Notes under the pieces: model-generated | The model's database searches: none | What the model was told of the DNA's origin: nothing | The model's input: only the letters and a program-made list of their open reading frames with translations | Program-made: the position numbers and the translations under genes | Shown here: positions 41,271-50,252 of the stretch, in pieces | How positions within the stretch are numbered: the first letter of the stretch is position 1 | Layout of the letters: every line of letters begins with the position of its first letter | From: Sva-07 sp963715825 | GTDB taxonomy: Bacteria; Actinomycetota; Acidimicrobiia; Acidimicrobiales; Ilumatobacteraceae | DNA: 64,000 bases | Reading direction: 5' to 3' | Assembly (NCBI GenBank): GCA_963715825.1 | Contig: CAVQSI010000002.1 | Location: forward strand, 262,919-326,918

Positions 41271-42703
41271 CCGACACCGCGGCACCCACGTGGTACGTCG
41301 AGGACGACGGCATCGTCGAGCGCCCTGACTCGCCGCTCGCTCGGAGCCGACGCACCACCGAGCTGACGCTCGTGATCATGGCGGCGCTGATCACCGGCGC
41401 GGCGTACACGGTCACGGCACTCGGCACCAACGCCGAGATCCCGCCGGGCATCGTGGTCTTCGTCGCGATCCTGCTCGGTCTGCTGCTGTGCGCCCACATC
41501 GTCGTGCGCCTGGTCGCCCGCGGCGCCGACGGCACACTGCTGCCGCTGGCCGCGCTCCTGCACGGCATCGGGTTCGTGATGATCGCCCGCCTCGACGACG
41601 AGCTCGCCGGGCTGCAGGCGACGTGGAGTCTCGTCGCGATCGTGGCCTTCGTCGCGACGTTGCTCGTCGTGCAACGTGCGAGCGACCTCGCCCGATACAG
41701 CTGGCTGTTCTTCTTCGCCGGTGCGTTCCTCCTGCTGCTGCCACTCGTGCCGGGGCTCGGCGTCAACATCAACGGTGCACGCATCTGGGTGAGCCTCGGG
41801 CCGATCAACTTCCAGCCGGGCGAGTTCGCCAAGGTGTTCCTGGCGATCTTCTTCGCGTCGTATCTCGCCGACCGTCGTGAGCTGATCGCCGCGTCGACGT
41901 GGAAGGTCGGGCCGCTGCGCCTCCCCGAACCGCGCTACATCGCACCGATCCTGATGGCGTGGGGATTCGCCGTCGTCGTGATGGTCTTCCAGCGCGACCT
42001 CGGCTCGTCGCTGCTCTTCTTCACCCTCTTCGTGGTGATGATGTGGGTCGCCACCGAGCGGATCGGCTACCTGTTGATCGGTGTCGTCATGTTCGTCGGC
42101 GCCGCGTACTTCTCGTGGACGCAGTTCGGCCACGTCCAGACCCGCGTCGACATCTGGCTCGACCCGTGGGCCGATCCGCTCGACAGCGGCTACCAGATCA
42201 TCCAGTCGCTCTACGGCCTCGCCGACGGTGGCCTGACCGGCACCGGTCTCGGACGCGGCAACCCGGGCCAGGTGCCCGAAGCGCAGAACGACTTCATCTT
42301 CTCCGCGATCGGCGAGGAGTGGGGGTTGATCGGCGCGTCGGCGGTGCTGATGGCGTTCGTGCTGATCGTCGGCGCCGGTCTGCGGATCGCCCTGCGCACC
42401 GACCGCACGTTCGAGAAACTGCTCGCTGTCGGCCTCACCACCATCGTGGGCGTCCAGGGGTTCATCATCATCGGCGGCGTCATCAAGGTGGTGCCGCTCA
42501 CCGGCATCACCCTGCCGTTCGTGAGCTACGGCGGATCGTCGCTCGTCGCCAACTACGTCCTGCTCGCACTCTTGATCCGGCTGTCGGACTCGTCGGCCCG
42601 TCGGCTCGGCGAGCTTCCCGACGACCCCACACCGTCGGAGCGGTGGACGGCGTGGCGCCTCGGTCGCCGCCTGCGCCGCGACGAACGCCGGGCGGCGGCA
42701 TGA
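41267..42703 (+). CDS. rodA: RodA/FtsW-family SEDS peptidoglycan glycosyltransferase
   Basis: 478 residues with about ten to twelve membrane helices. SEDS hallmarks include GARIWVSLGPINFQPGEFAKVFLAIFFASYLADRR (with the motif around the catalytic Asp region), QRDLGSSLLFF and PFVSYGGSSLVANYVLLALL near the C-terminus. It polymerises glycan strands together with the class B PBP encoded next. GTG 41267 overlaps pstP and the stop overlaps pbpA (ATGA). Confidence 0.95.
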   Translation: MTDTAAPTWYVEDDGIVERPDSPLARSRRTTELTLVIMAALITGAAYTVTALGTNAEIPPGIVVFVAILLGLLLCAHIVVRLVARGADGTLLPLAALLHGIGFVMIARLDDELAGLQATWSLVAIVAFVATLLVVQRASDLARYSWLFFFAGAFLLLLPLVPGLGVNINGARIWVSLGPINFQPGEFAKVFLAIFFASYLADRRELIAASTWKVGPLRLPEPRYIAPILMAWGFAVVVMVFQRDLGSSLLFFTLFVVMMWVATERIGYLLIGVVMFVGAAYFSWTQFGHVQTRVDIWLDPWADPLDSGYQIIQSLYGLADGGLTGTGLGRGNPGQVPEAQNDFIFSAIGEEWGLIGASAVLMAFVLIVGAGLRIALRTDRTFEKLLAVGLTTIVGVQGFIIIGGVIKVVPLTGITLPFVSYGGSSLVANYVLLALLIRLSDSSARRLGELPDDPTPSERWTAWRLGRRLRRDERRAAA

Positions 42704-44224
42704 ACCGCCAGATCCGCCAACTCGCGCTCGGCCTGATGGCCCTGTACGTCGTGCTGTTCGTGGCGCTGAACTACTGGCAGGTCGGCCGCAAGCCCGAACT
42801 CGATGCACGCTTCGACAACACCCGCCAGGTGCTGCGCGAGTTCAACAAACCGCGCGGCCCGATCGTGACCAGCGACGGCATCGTCGCGGCGGTCTCGTTT
42901 CCCGACGCGGCCGGGCGAGCCCTACGACTTCCGCCGCGAGTACCCGACGGGCGACCTGCTCGCCGACATCACCGGCTACTACACGTTCGCGTTCGGCTCG
43001 ACGCAGGTCGAGCGGATGTACGGCGACGTGCTCACCGGATCGACCACCGAACAGCAGGTCCGCGGGCTCGGCGATCTGCTGACCGGCGGCACCGGTTCGA
43101 CCGGAACCGTCGAGCTCGCCGTGCGTCACGACGCCCAGGGCGCTGCCAAGTTCCTGCTCGGCGGACAGACCGGCTCGGTCACCGTGATCGAACCGAAGAC
43201 GGGCGCGATCCGAGCGATGTACAGCAACCCGACATTCGATCCGAACACGTTCGTCAACGCCGACTTCGACATCGCCCAGGACGTCATCACCGAACTCCAG
43301 AACGCGCCGGGCAACCCGCTGCTCGCCCAGGCGTACCAGGAGCGGTACATGCCCGGCTCGACGTTCAAGGTGATCACCACCGGCATCGCCCTCGAGAACG
43401 GGTTCGCCACGCTCGACAGCCAGTTCGCGAACGAACGCGAGTGGGTGCCGCCGCAGACCAACGACCCGATCCAGAACTACAACGGCAGCCTCTGCGGCGG
43501 CGACCTGGCGACGGTGTTCGCCCGCAGCTGCAACATCCCGTTCGCACAGCTGGCCACGTTCCTCGGGCCCGAGGCGATGGTCGCCGGCACCGAAGCGTGG
43601 GGCATCGGTGAGCCGTTGCCGATCGACCTGCCCCGCCCGGCCGCGAGCACCTTCGGCAACACCGAGAACCTCGCCGAGGAGCTTCCGCTGCTGGCGATCC
43701 GCGGGTTCGGCCAGAGCGAGGTGCAGATGGTGCCGTTGCACATGGCGATGGTGGCCGCCACCGTCGCCAACGGCGGCCGGATGATGACCCCCTACGCCGT
43801 CGAGGCCACCTACGACCAGGCGGGTCGCGTGCTCGACGAGACGACACCGTCGGTGTGGAAGACCCCGATCTCGCCGGCGACCGCCGAGATCGAACGCCAG
43901 CTGATGATCGGGGTGGCCGAACGCGGCACCGCAAGCTGCTGCATCGCGTTGAACGGCGGCATCCCGGTGGCCGCCAAGACCGGCACCGCCGAGCTCGGCG
44001 ACCCGACGAATCCCGATCTGTCCCACGCCTGGATCGTGGCGTTCGCGCCCGCCGACGACCCGCAGTACGCGGTGTCGGTCGTGCTCACCAACGTCGAATC
44101 CACCGCCGACGTCGCAGCAACCGGCGGCCGGCTCGCCGGGCCGATCGCCAAGGGGATGCTCGACTTCCTGCTGACCGGACCAGGCGCCCAGCCGGTCGCT
44201 CCCGCCCCGGAGGCCGGCGGATGA
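42700..44224 (+). CDS. pbpA: Class B penicillin-binding protein PbpA (one-base insertion near 42911)
   Basis: ATG 42700 gives a single N-terminal helix (QLALGLMALYVVLFVALNYWQVG) and the dimerisation domain. At about 42911 an extra G (GCCGGGCGAG for GCCGGCGAG) shifts the frame; corrected, the chain continues DAAGEPYDFRREYPTGDLLADITGYYTFAFG and carries the transpeptidase motifs STFK, SCN and KTGT. About 507 residues, normal for PbpA. It crosslinks peptidoglycan with the RodA partner. Such a gene should be essential or nearly so, which argues that the shift is a sequence error. Confidence 0.93.
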
Positions 44225-44342
44225 TCGCCATCGGGCAGCGGCCTCGCCACGCCAGCGGCGACGGGCTGCAGCTTCCGCACGGTGGCCAGTCGGTAACCTT
44301 GCACAGCGCTGCGAACCGACGTGGCGGCGGAGAGAGCACACA

Positions 44343-46475
44343 GTGACGAACAACGGTCAGGCGACGGTCATCAACGACCGGTACGAGATCCACAAGCGGA
44401 TCGGACGCGGCGGCATGGCCGACGTGTTCTCCGCGCGCGATCTCCTGCTCGATCGCCAGGTCGCCGTCAAGGTGCTGTTCCCCGAGTTCGCCACCGACGC
44501 CAACTTCGTCGAGCGATTCCGTCGCGAGGCACAGTCGGCGGCCAGCCTGTCGCACCCCAACATCGTCAACGTCTACGACTGGGGCAAGTACGAGGGCACC
44601 TACTTCATCGTGATGGAGGAGGTGCAAGGTCGCACGCTCGCCGAGATCCTGTCGACCAACAAGCAGCTCACCTCGAAGCAGGCCGCCGAGATCGCCAGCG
44701 AGGTGGCCGCTGCACTCGGGTTCGCCCACGACAACCACGTCGCGCACCGCGACATCAAGCCGGCGAACATCCTGATCGGCTCGAACGGTCAGGTGAAGGT
44801 CGCCGACTTCGGCATCGCCCGTGCGCTGAACGCGCCCACCGAGTCGAACCTCACCCAGGTCGGCTCCGTGATGGGGACCGCCACCTACTTCTCGCCCGAG
44901 CAGGCGCAGGGTGCGCAACCCGATCCACGCAGCGACCTGTACTCGCTCGGCATCGTGATGTACGAGATGGTGGCCGGTCGGCCGCCGTTCACCGGCGAGA
45001 ACCCGGTGAGCATCGCCTACAAGCAGGTGCACGACGCGCCGCAGCCGCTCGTGCAGATCGTCGCCGACGTCCCGCGCTCGTTCGAGGCGATCGTCGCCAA
45101 GCTGCTCGCCAAGGATCCGAAACTCCGCTATCCGAGCGCTGCGGCGCTGCGCGACGACCTGCGTCGCTTCCGCAACGACGAGCCCGTCCAGGCGCTCGCC
45201 GCGGCGCAGGGCGCCCAGAACCGCACCGCCGAGGCGGCCGCAGCCGCCGCCCTTGCCGCCGGGATGAGCGGCGCCACCACCGTCAACCCGACCACCGCGC
45301 CCACCGGCATGATTCCCGCCGGCGTCCCGCGGTCCACGAACGTGCCCTCGACCGGGATGATGGAAGCGGGCTACCCGACCGGCGCGTCCGCGGACGCGAT
45401 GTACTACGACACCAACGGGTCGCGAACGGGCTGGTACGCGCTCGGCGCGTTCGTCGCGCTGATCCTGCTCGTCATCGGTGGTGTGCTGCTGTTCCAGGCA
45501 CTCAGCGGCGACGACGGCGGCGAGGAGGCCGAGCAGTTCGTCCTCGATGACTACACGAACCGCCCGTTGACCGAGGTCACCACCGATCTCACCGCCAAGG
45601 GCATCGCGTTCACCACGATCGCTGAGGAGAACAATCTCGTCCCGTTCGGCTTCGTCATCCGCACCGACCCGGTCGCGGGCACCCTGATTCTGCAGGACCA
45701 GGTCGTCGAGGTCTTCTACAACCCCGATCCGCAACTGGTGCCGATCCCGAACGTCGTCGGGCTGTCGTCGGCCGATGCCCAGACCAGGCTCGCCGCGGAC
45801 GGATTCGTGGTCGGCGAACTCACCACCGTCGAACGCGACGACATCGCTCAGGACACCGTCGTGAGCAGCGACCCCCCACCGGAGACGCAAGCGCTGCAGG
45901 GCTCGACGGTGAACCTCGTCGTGTCGGCTCCGCCGTCCAGCGTGCAGGTGCCCGGCGAGGTGATCGGCATGAGCGAGATCGAAGCCCGCAGCGTGCTCAG
46001 CTCTGCGCCCTACGAGTTCGTGGTCACCACCGACGTCCGGTCGAGTCCCACCGTTGCCGAGAACACCGTGATGGAGATCCGACCCGGGCCGGGTGAACTC
46101 GTCGAGATCGGCAGCGACGTGCTGATCATCGTGTCGAGCGGCCCCGAGGACGTCCGCGTGCCCGTGGTCGTCGGCCGCACCGAGGCGCAGGCACGCAACA
46201 CGCTCACCGAGATCGGCCTGATCCCCGTCGTCAGCTACCAGGACGGCAACTTCGGGGCCGCCGAGGACGGCCGTGTCATCTCCCAGAGCCTGCCGGTGGG
46301 CTCGCGGGTCCCGCCGGGCACCGAGATCACCGTGGTGGTTGCCCGCAACACCGCCCCGCCGTCGACGACCATCCCGCCGACCACCACCACCACGCTGCCG
46401 CCGACCACCACCACGACGCCACCGCCGCCCACCACGACGACGCCCCCGCCGCCGCCGACCACCACGGTCCCCTGA
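44343..46475 (+). CDS. pknB: PASTA-domain Ser/Thr protein kinase PknB
   Basis: 710 residues from GTG 44343. The kinase domain has IGRGGMADVFSA, the ATP-binding Lys in VAVKVLF, the HRDIKPANIL catalytic loop, DFG and an activation loop SNLTQVGSVMGTATYFSPEQ. After an Ala-rich linker, a membrane helix (about 362-384) leads to four PASTA repeats (about 395-670) that bind muropeptides, and a Thr/Pro-rich tail. It controls cell-wall synthesis through FhaA, FhaB and PstP targets. There is no pknA here, so this is the only kinase of the cluster. About 118 bases precede it, room for its own promoter. Confidence 0.96.
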   Translation: MTNNGQATVINDRYEIHKRIGRGGMADVFSARDLLLDRQVAVKVLFPEFATDANFVERFRREAQSAASLSHPNIVNVYDWGKYEGTYFIVMEEVQGRTLAEILSTNKQLTSKQAAEIASEVAAALGFAHDNHVAHRDIKPANILIGSNGQVKVADFGIARALNAPTESNLTQVGSVMGTATYFSPEQAQGAQPDPRSDLYSLGIVMYEMVAGRPPFTGENPVSIAYKQVHDAPQPLVQIVADVPRSFEAIVAKLLAKDPKLRYPSAAALRDDLRRFRNDEPVQALAAAQGAQNRTAEAAAAAALAAGMSGATTVNPTTAPTGMIPAGVPRSTNVPSTGMMEAGYPTGASADAMYYDTNGSRTGWYALGAFVALILLVIGGVLLFQALSGDDGGEEAEQFVLDDYTNRPLTEVTTDLTAKGIAFTTIAEENNLVPFGFVIRTDPVAGTLILQDQVVEVFYNPDPQLVPIPNVVGLSSADAQTRLAADGFVVGELTTVERDDIAQDTVVSSDPPPETQALQGSTVNLVVSAPPSSVQVPGEVIGMSEIEARSVLSSAPYEFVVTTDVRSSPTVAENTVMEIRPGPGELVEIGSDVLIIVSSGPEDVRVPVVVGRTEAQARNTLTEIGLIPVVSYQDGNFGAAEDGRVISQSLPVGSRVPPGTEITVVVARNTAPPSTTIPPTTTTTLPPTTTTTPPPPTTTTPPPPPTTTVP

Positions 46476-46488
46476 CCGGACCCTCGAC

Positions 46489-47076
46489 TCAGTCGACGCG
46501 CGACAGGAACGTGCGCAGCAGGTCGTGACCGTGCCCGGTCAGGATGCTCTCGGGGTGGAACTGCACTCCCTCGACCTCGAGCGTGCGGTGCCGGACACCC
46601 ATCACCACACCGTCGGCGCTGCGGGCGGTGACGACCAGGTCGTCGGGGATGCTGTCGGGGGCCAGCGTCAGCGAGTGGTACCGCGTGGCGGTGAGCGGCG
46701 ACGGGAGCCCGGCGAAGACCCCGGCGCCCTCGTGCAGGATCGGTGACGTCTTGCCGTGCATCAACTCCGGTGCCCCGACCACGTCGGCGCCGTAGACATG
46801 CCCGATCGCCTGGTGGCCGAGGCACACACCGAACACGGGCGTGGCCGTCGCAGCGAACGCGCCGATGGCGTCGCAGATGATGCCGCTCGTCTCGGGTCGG
46901 CCGGGGCCGGGTGACAGCAGCACGGCGTCGGGCGCGAGAGCGACTGCTTCGTCGACACTGAGTTGGTCGTTGCGCACCACGACCGGGTCGGCGCCGAGCT
47001 CACCGAGGTACTGCACGAGGTTGTACACGAAGCTGTCGTAGCTGTCGATCACCAGGACACGGGGAGCGGAAGGCAC
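46489..47076 (-). CDS. trpG: Class I glutamine amidotransferase, TrpG/PabA-type
   Basis: 195 residues from GTG 47076 (VPSAPRVLVIDSYDSF). Catalytic Cys in PVFGVCLGHQAIG, the His/Glu pair in EGVQFHPESIL, and the oxyanion strand SPGPGRPE are present. It supplies ammonia to anthranilate or aminodeoxychorismate synthase. It is convergent with pknB (13 bases apart), the same arrangement as trpG beside pknB in mycobacteria. A longer in-frame extension to 47280 overlaps crgA and is not used. Confidence 0.92.
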   Translation of the reverse strand: MPSAPRVLVIDSYDSFVYNLVQYLGELGADPVVVRNDQLSVDEAVALAPDAVLLSPGPGRPETSGIICDAIGAFAATATPVFGVCLGHQAIGHVYGADVVGAPELMHGKTSPILHEGAGVFAGLPSPLTATRYHSLTLAPDSIPDDLVVTARSADGVVMGVRHRTLEVEGVQFHPESILTGHGHDLLRTFLSRVD

Positions 47077-47169
47077 CGTCAAAGTATGGAGGCCAGGGAC
47101 GGAGGATCGCGCGCCCCGGCACCCGCCCGTGAATGCAGTGTTGCCCGAATCACGTATGCTCATTGCCGC

Positions 47170-47493
47170 ATGGCTCCCCCGAAGCGAAAGACGGGCGGTG
47201 GACGGGTCACCCCGAAAGGGACGCGACCAGAGGACCGCTACGTCAGTACGAACAGCAGCGACAAGCACCAGGACCACCACGAGGTCGCGGCGTCATCTCG
47301 GTACACGCCCAAGGCGCAACAACGCCAGCTCGTCCCGCCGAACTGGATCCCGGTGATCATGCTGGTGCTGCTGATCGGCGGCGGCATCATGATCATGCTC
47401 CGCTACCTGGTCTTCACCGACAGCAACATCCCGACGCTGATCGGCCTCGTGATGATCCTCGGTGGCCTGTACACCGCCACCAAGTGGCGATAG
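47170..47493 (+). CDS. crgA: CrgA-family cell division protein
   Basis: 107 residues. A basic cytoplasmic N-terminus (MAPPKRKTGGGRVTPKG), then two membrane helices (PNWIPVIMLVLLIGGGIMIMLRYLVF and IPTLIGLVMILGGLYTATKW), the CrgA layout. The conserved NWIP and GLxTATKWR-like end match the family. CrgA interacts with FtsZ, FtsQ and PBPs and coordinates septation. It diverges from trpG, as in mycobacteria. Confidence 0.93.
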   Translation: MAPPKRKTGGGRVTPKGTRPEDRYVSTNSSDKHQDHHEVAASSRYTPKAQQRQLVPPNWIPVIMLVLLIGGGIMIMLRYLVFTDSNIPTLIGLVMILGGLYTATKWR

Positions 47494-47515
47494 CTGCCGC
47501 GTTCGCGCGGCAGCT
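47492..47515 (+). terminator. Hairpin terminator overlapping the crgA stop
   Basis: AGCTGCCGCG (47492-47501) pairs perfectly with CGCGGCAGCT (47506-47515) around a TTCG tetraloop, starting inside the crgA stop codon. No T-run follows. Confidence 0.75.
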
Positions 47516-47551
47516 GACATCGGGTCGAATCACGTCGGTGTGATCCCCCCA

Positions 47552-47577
47552 GGTTGTCCACACTGCTGTGGACAACC
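47552..47577. promoter_or_regulatory. Two DnaA boxes as an 11-bp inverted repeat
   Basis: TTGTCCACA at 47554-47562 and its inverse TGTGGACAA at 47567-47575 are both the preferred actinobacterial DnaA box, embedded in a perfect 11-base inverted repeat (GGTTGTCCACA/TGTGGACAACC) with a CTGC loop. They lie between crgA and a small convergent gene. They could titrate or bind DnaA, or the repeat may act only as a hairpin. Confidence 0.6.
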
Positions 47578-47602
47578 GACTGTTCCGGGTCGCCGACGCT
47601 GC

Positions 47603-47869
47603 TCACTCGAAGAGCGGAGCGACCTCGACCATGTCCTCGAGACAGTGCCGCGGGGGCGGTGGATCCTCATCGGGGGCCATCGTCAACCTCAATTCCACCC
47701 CGCAGACATCGCAGCGATACCTGCGGTTCACTTTGCGGAGCTCACCGGTCGGCGGCGGCTCGGGAGGCATCGACGTCATACTGCGCAGCATCATGATCCC
47801 GGTTTTCCACAAGACGTAGCCGAGGACCACGCCGACGCCCACCCAGATCACGGTCGAGAAGGCGGGCAT
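47603..47869 (-). CDS. Small membrane protein with Cys-rich domain
   Basis: 88 residues from ATG 47869. One membrane helix (FSTVIWVGVGVVLGYVLWKTGI) is followed by a soluble part with RYRCDVCGVELRLTMAP and PRHCLEDM, a likely zinc ribbon half-site (CxxC...HC). I do not recognise the family. It diverges from the acyl-CoA synthetase gene by 58 bases. Confidence 0.65.
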   Translation of the reverse strand: MPAFSTVIWVGVGVVLGYVLWKTGIMMLRSMTSMPPEPPPTGELRKVNRRYRCDVCGVELRLTMAPDEDPPPPRHCLEDMVEVAPLFE

Positions 47870-47927
47870 CGAGTCACGATATCCGTTGCAGGTTTCCCCG
47901 AGCTGCTGGCCGTGTGACAATGAACAC

Positions 47928-49748
47928 ATGACGACGCTGACCCCACTGTCCACCATCGCCGACGTCGACGCCGCCGCTGCGGGTCGCACCGTGCCACGTG
48001 ACTTCCTCGCCCTCGTGCGGGCCAACCCGGCATCGCCGGCGCTGCACTCGATGCGCGACGACGGCGGCTGGGACGCCTGGACGCTGCAGGAATTCGCGGA
48101 TCAGGTCGCCAAGGCCGCCGCCGGGCTCGCCGACGTCGGCGTCGGGGCGGGTGAGCAGATGCTGCTGATGATGCGCAACCGTCCGGACTTCCACTGGTTC
48201 GATGCCGCCGCGCAGTTCCTGCGGGCGACACCGGTGAGCATCTACAACTCGTCGTCGCCCGAGGAGATCCAGTACCTCGCCGGCCACGCCGAAGCGCGCG
48301 TCGCGATCGTCGAAGACGCCGGCTTCCTCGAGCGGATCCTGAAGGTGCGCTCAGAGCTTCCGGCGTTGGAGCGCATCTACGTGATCGAGCCGCCGGAGGG
48401 GCCGCTGCCCGACGGTGTGTTCGACGCCGCCGACCTCCTCGGCCACGGCAGCGCCGATCTCGAGGCGCTCGCGGCAGCGACCGAGCCCAGCGACATCGCC
48501 ACGTTGATCTACACCTCGGGCACCACCGGCCCGCCCAAGGGCGTGATGATCAGCCAGTACAACATCGTGTACACGATCGAGATCCTGAAGCGCTCGATCC
48601 ACTTCGACGACTTCGTCGGCATGCGCGTGGTGTCCTATCTCCCGATGGCCCACATCGCCGAGCGGGCGGTCAGCCACTACCAGTCGATGATGCTGGGCTA
48701 CAGCGTCTACTGCTGCCCCGACCCCAACCAGCTCACGATGTACCTCAAGGAGGTCCACCCGCAGCTCGCGTTCGGTGTCCCGCGTGTGTGGGAGAAGATC
48801 TACAACGGCGTCAACGCGGCGCTCGCCGCCGACCCCGACCGCAAAGCGAGCTTCGACGACGGCGTCAACGCCGCGATCGAGATCCGTCGCTCGAACCTCG
48901 ACGGCAACTTCACCGAGGAGCAGCAGGCGACGCTCGACTTCCTCGACAGCGTGGCGTTCTCCACCGTCCGCGCGCTCGTCGGTCTCGACGCCGTCGAGCT
49001 GGCGATCACCGGGGCAGCACCGATCCCGGTGCCGGTGCTCGAGTGGTTCAACGCGATCGGCGTGCCGCTCGCGGAGATCTACGGGATGTCGGAGACCACC
49101 GGTCCGATGACGTTCTCGCCCGAGCGCCCGAAGATCGGCACGGTCGGTCGCGGCTGTCACGGCATGGAGGTGCAGATCGCGGACGACGGCGAGGTGATCT
49201 GTCGCGGGGGCAACGTCTTCGAGGGCTACTTCAAGCAGCCGGAGAAGACCGCCGAGACCATCATCGACGGCTGGCTGCACTCGGGCGACATCGGCGAGAT
49301 CGACGACGAGGGCTACATCTCGATCGTCGACCGCAAGAAGGAGCTGATCATCACCTCCGGCGGCAAGAACATCAGCCCGGCGAACCTCGAGGCAGCGCTG
49401 AAGACGATCCCGCTGGTCGGTCAGGCCGCAGCGATCGGCGATGCCCGCAAGTTCGTGTCGGCGATCCTGGTCCTCGACCCCGAGGCAGCGGTCGTGTGGG
49501 CGAAGTCGCACGGCAAGGAGTCGCTGTCGCTCACGGAACTGGCCGTCGACGACGACGTGATCGCCGAGGTGCAGGCCGGCATCGACGACGTCAACCAGCA
49601 ATTCGCGCAAGTCGAGCAGATCAAGAAGTTCACCCTGGTCGGCGAGGAGTGGTTGCCCGACAGCGACATGCTGACGCCGACGTCGAAGCTCAAGCGCCGT
49701 GGCGTGAACGCCCGCTACGGCGACGAGATCGAGGCGATGTACGCCTGA
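47928..49748 (+). CDS. Long-chain acyl-CoA synthetase (AMP-forming, FadD15-like)
   Basis: 606 residues from ATG 47928. The AMP-binding P-loop TLIYTSGTTGPPKGVM is near residue 193, the A5 motif YGMSETTGP follows, and the A8 hinge WLHSGDIGEIDDEGYISIVDRKKELIITSGGKNISP is near 450-470. The catalytic Lys lies near the C-terminus (TSKLKRR). FadD15-type enzymes activate long-chain fatty acids and have the long linker seen here. The downstream hairpin at 49755 closes the transcript. Confidence 0.94.
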   Translation: MTTLTPLSTIADVDAAAAGRTVPRDFLALVRANPASPALHSMRDDGGWDAWTLQEFADQVAKAAAGLADVGVGAGEQMLLMMRNRPDFHWFDAAAQFLRATPVSIYNSSSPEEIQYLAGHAEARVAIVEDAGFLERILKVRSELPALERIYVIEPPEGPLPDGVFDAADLLGHGSADLEALAAATEPSDIATLIYTSGTTGPPKGVMISQYNIVYTIEILKRSIHFDDFVGMRVVSYLPMAHIAERAVSHYQSMMLGYSVYCCPDPNQLTMYLKEVHPQLAFGVPRVWEKIYNGVNAALAADPDRKASFDDGVNAAIEIRRSNLDGNFTEEQQATLDFLDSVAFSTVRALVGLDAVELAITGAAPIPVPVLEWFNAIGVPLAEIYGMSETTGPMTFSPERPKIGTVGRGCHGMEVQIADDGEVICRGGNVFEGYFKQPEKTAETIIDGWLHSGDIGEIDDEGYISIVDRKKELIITSGGKNISPANLEAALKTIPLVGQAAAIGDARKFVSAILVLDPEAAVVWAKSHGKESLSLTELAVDDDVIAEVQAGIDDVNQQFAQVEQIKKFTLVGEEWLPDSDMLTPTSKLKRRGVNARYGDEIEAMYA

Positions 49749-49754
49749 GCTGCT

Positions 49755-49789
49755 CGATCACGCCTGGGGTCAGACCCCGGGCGTGATCG
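49755..49789. terminator. Bidirectional hairpin terminator between fadD-like and marR genes
   Basis: CGATCACGCCTGGGGT (49755-49770) pairs with ACCCCGGGCGTGATCG (49774-49789) with one mismatch. It also encodes the last residues of the MarR protein on the other strand. Confidence 0.75.
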
Positions 49790-50243
49790 GGTCGCCAGAC
49801 TCGTCGATGCCGAAGAGGGTGTCGAGCACGCGGGCGATGTCGGCGATGTCGGTGTCGTCGAGGTGGATCGCGAACTGCGCTTGGAGGGCTCGGCGGTAGC
49901 TGACATTCATCTCGCGCCACAATCGACGACCGGTACGGGTGAGCTCCACTTCGACCGCTCGCAGGTCGGCGCCGGGGACCTCGCGATGCCGGGCGATCCA
50001 ACCCTCCTCCTGCAGCCGGTCGAGCCGTCGGCTCAGGCTCGACGGCGGGAGGCGAAGGTCAGCGGCGACATCGAGCGGACGGGCGCGGCCGCCGAGGCGT
50101 TGCAGCGAGGCGAGCACGTCGAACCATCCGAGTGGAATGTCCCAGTCGGCGCGCAACTCTTCGTCGAGGCCCCGTTCGATCTGTCCGACGAGCGCCTGCA
50201 GACCCCGCCACGCAGCGATGCGGGACGAGTCGAGGCGGGCCAT
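49770..50243 (-). CDS. MarR-family transcriptional regulator
   Basis: 157 residues. The winged-helix core (FDVLASLQRLGGRARPLDVAADLRLPPSSLSRRLDRLQEEGWIARHREVPGADLRAVEVELTRTGRRLW) is clearly MarR. The gene lies nine bases after the class III aminotransferase on the same strand, so the regulator may be carried on that operon; no palindrome was identified as its operator. Its ligand is unknown. Confidence 0.92.
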   Translation of the reverse strand: MARLDSSRIAAWRGLQALVGQIERGLDEELRADWDIPLGWFDVLASLQRLGGRARPLDVAADLRLPPSSLSRRLDRLQEEGWIARHREVPGADLRAVEVELTRTGRRLWREMNVSYRRALQAQFAIHLDDTDIADIARVLDTLFGIDESGDPITPGV

Positions 50244-50252
50244 CGGAGCCGG

